7,987 nucleotides of DNA, from positions 1 through 7,987 of the forward strand of contig JAJAZJ010000042.1 of NCBI GenBank assembly GCA_026785795.1. The letters are read 5' to 3'. The stretch comes from Pseudoxanthomonas sp. (GTDB taxonomy: Bacteria > Pseudomonadota > Gammaproteobacteria > Xanthomonadales > Xanthomonadaceae). The notes beneath the pieces are model-generated. The model ran no database searches. It saw only the letters and a program-made list of their open reading frames with translations, and was not told where the DNA came from. This document shows positions 6,851-7,987 of this stretch, piece by piece. How positions within the stretch are numbered: position 1 is the first letter of the stretch; each line of letters starts with the position of its first letter. The position numbers and the translations under genes were made by a program.

Positions 6851-7836
6851 CCTTTTGATCTTGGCTCACCTTTTTTTATCAGGAGTTGCACGGCAGCGGC
6901 CACATCCTGGGGCCGCTCCATGATGGACATATGGCCGCACCCATCCAGCAGCACCTGGGTGGCTTGCGGCATTTTTTCGCCGAACAGCTGCATGGCGCTC
7001 GCATCGATTACGGCATCCTGCTTGCACCACAGCAGCAGGGCCGGCTGCTGGATGCGAGCCGCGGCGTCGCCGGGCAGAAAGCGCTCTTCGCTGCGACCAA
7101 TCCTGTCCAGCACGCTTTGCTCGAACGGTGCCTGCTGCCTGCGCCAGGCGATCAGCGCACGCGACGCGGGCCACGGAATGAACGGCTTGGCCGATTCCAC
7201 ATGGAACACCGTGTCTACGTAACGCTTCAACGAAGCCTCATCATCCACGGCAAACGGATTCTTTCCATCCAGCACGTCGATGCCGAACTGGTTGTCCTTG
7301 AAACGTACACCCGCCGCGTCGAACAGCCCCAGCCGCGCTACCGATTGCGGATGATCCGCCGCCGTCAACGCCGCGATGCCGCCGCCCATGGAATGCCCCA
7401 ACAATGCGACTTCACTGCCGGGTTGACTGGCAACCTGTGCAATGAATTCCGCCACGCGCGCGCCCTGCGCGACAAACCCGTAGTCCGCGCCCTGGATACG
7501 TTCGGTAGCGCCCCAGCCCGGCAGGTCGGGGATGACCAGGCGATAGCGCCCACGCAGCTGCGCCGCGAGCGGATACCAGTTTTCCTTGCTGCCGGTGAAG
7601 CCGTGGATCATCACCACGGTGGGTGCATCGGGTTCATCCGCTTCGCGCACTGCGTACACCCAGCGATGGTCCGCGACCTGCACCTGGTCCAGTGACAAGC
7701 CGGCGGCCCAGCGCTGGCGGGTGAACTCGGCATGCACCTGGGCATGCGGATCACGCCATAGCCACACCGCCATGGCGGAAACGAAAACGGCCGCCAGCAC
7801 GGCGACCGTTTTCCAAACACGGCGTGATGGACGCAC
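6709..7836 (-). CDS. Membrane-anchored alpha/beta hydrolase (lipase/esterase-like)
   Basis: This is an alpha/beta-fold serine hydrolase with an N-terminal membrane or signal-anchor segment (about 8-27), so the catalytic domain is probably periplasmic. The oxyanion-side motif is HGFTGSKENW (78-87), the strand motif is PDLPGWG (103-109), the nucleophile elbow is G147-H-S149-M-G, the likely acid is D274 (WCKQD) and the base is H302 (GCGHM). This arrangement resembles Moraxella Lip3-type lipases and related esterases; the substrate is unknown. The GTG at 7836 is the start because an in-frame TAG lies two codons upstream; it is 3 bp after the preceding stop. The fold ends near I320. The open frame continues to residue 375, and this tail is out-of-frame reading of the lipoprotein gene. 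The natural end is probably 6866 through an A7 run at 6871-6877 (see findings), giving 323 residues. Confidence 0.85.
   Translation of the reverse strand: MRPSRRVWKTVAVLAAVFVSAMAVWLWRDPHAQVHAEFTRQRWAAGLSLDQVQVADHRWVYAVREADEPDAPTVVMIHGFTGSKENWYPLAAQLRGRYRLVIPDLPGWGATERIQGADYGFVAQGARVAEFIAQVASQPGSEVALLGHSMGGGIAALTAADHPQSVARLGLFDAAGVRFKDNQFGIDVLDGKNPFAVDDEASLKRYVDTVFHVESAKPFIPWPASRALIAWRRQQAPFEQSVLDRIGRSEERFLPGDAAARIQQPALLLWCKQDAVIDASAMQLFGEKMPQATQVLLDGCGHMSIMERPQDVAAAVQLLIKKGEPRSKGWGCCWVPCCCWLPAATVKPSSARPLLRKRPHRKLLPGPLRASMTLQ
6866..6879 (-). other. A7 slippery run with -1 stop at the hydrolase 3' end
   Basis: On the minus strand the zero-frame codons are AUA-AAA-AAA-GGU (6879-6868). The heptamer A-AAA-AAA fits the X-XXY-YYZ pattern. 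A -1 slip gives AAA-AAA-AGG-UGA, so the hydrolase would end as I-K-K-R at the TGA 6868-6866. Transcriptional slippage that adds one A would do the same. A sequencing or assembly error that lost one A in the run is the simplest alternative. Confidence 0.5.
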
Positions 7837-7839
7837 CGA

Positions 7840-7987
7840 CTATTTTCCCGCGTCAGCCTTGGCCAGCGCTGCCTCCACCGATCCGATGGTGATCGGGTGG
7901 TAGCCAGGCCTGGCCTTGGCGAAAACTTCCTGGGCGAAGGCCAGGCCTTCCGGCGTCTTCCCCAGTTCCTCGTAGATCGGCATGATC
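7840..7987 (-). CDS. C-terminus of a probable M1-family metallopeptidase, partial
   Basis: Forty-eight sense codons and a TAG (7842-7840) are visible; the start lies beyond the right edge. The sequence reads as helical repeats with YEELGKTPEGLAFAQEVF followed by AKARPGYHPITIGSVEAAL. The combination of a terminal helix and a RPGYHPIT-like turn is what I recall from the C-terminal alpha-helical domain of bacterial M1 (aminopeptidase N / leukotriene A4 hydrolase-like) zinc peptidases. The zinc-binding HExxH motif is not in the window, so the assignment rests on the tail alone. The stop is 3 bp from the hydrolase start and in the same frame, which points to co-transcription and coupling. Confidence 0.5.
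   Translation of the reverse strand, partial: IMPIYEELGKTPEGLAFAQEVFAKARPGYHPITIGSVEAALAKADAGK

Noticed and set aside
6128..7695. Long plus-strand frames (364 and 269 codons) opposite lipoprotein and hydrolase
   Set aside because: Antisense to genes with a lipobox and a complete catalytic triad; no recognisable features of their own.

Overview
The window is GC-rich chromosomal DNA of ordinary housekeeping type. The gene order mreB-mreC-mreD-mrdA, the form of the MreC and MreD proteins, and two GTAG-headed palindromic intergenic repeats point to a gammaproteobacterium of the Xanthomonadaceae (Stenotrophomonas / Pseudoxanthomonas / Xanthomonas group). The genus is inferred from protein flavour and repeat style, not from a marker gene.

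Layout. Positions 1-3980 (minus strand) hold the cell-shape cluster in transcription order mreB, mreC, mreD, mrdA (PBP2). The PBP2 gene runs off the left edge before its KTG box. mreB is separated from mreC by 102 bp that carry a GC-rich hairpin. From mreC onward the genes are tightly coupled: mreC and mreD overlap by 4 bp and mreD-mrdA are 3 bp apart. Positions 3981-4309 are a divergent intergenic region with a candidate mreB promoter, a candidate promoter for the plus-strand gene, two small hairpins and a pair of near-identical 18-bp direct repeats. Positions 4310-5242 (plus) encode a PfkB-family kinase of the bacterial adenosine kinase type. A REP-like inverted pair (5258-5333) separates it from a convergent six-helix DUF998 membrane protein gene (5360-5962, minus). 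A second, unrelated REP-like inverted pair (6011-6102) follows.

Positions 6140-7987 (minus) look like one operon, in transcription order: the C-terminus of a probable M1-family metallopeptidase, a membrane-anchored alpha/beta hydrolase, and an uncharacterised lipoprotein. At the hydrolase-lipoprotein junction the hydrolase frame does not close where its fold ends. It passes an A7 run and runs 142 bp into the lipoprotein gene in another frame. A -1 slip, or one extra A, would end it at a TGA just before the lipoprotein gene. This junction, which also affects the lipoprotein start, is the most notable point in the window.

MreB, MreC, MreD and PBP2 act together as the elongasome (Rod complex), which directs lateral-wall peptidoglycan synthesis. 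The other genes show no evident functional link to it. I found no RNA genes, CRISPR arrays, transposases or clear novel multi-gene system.
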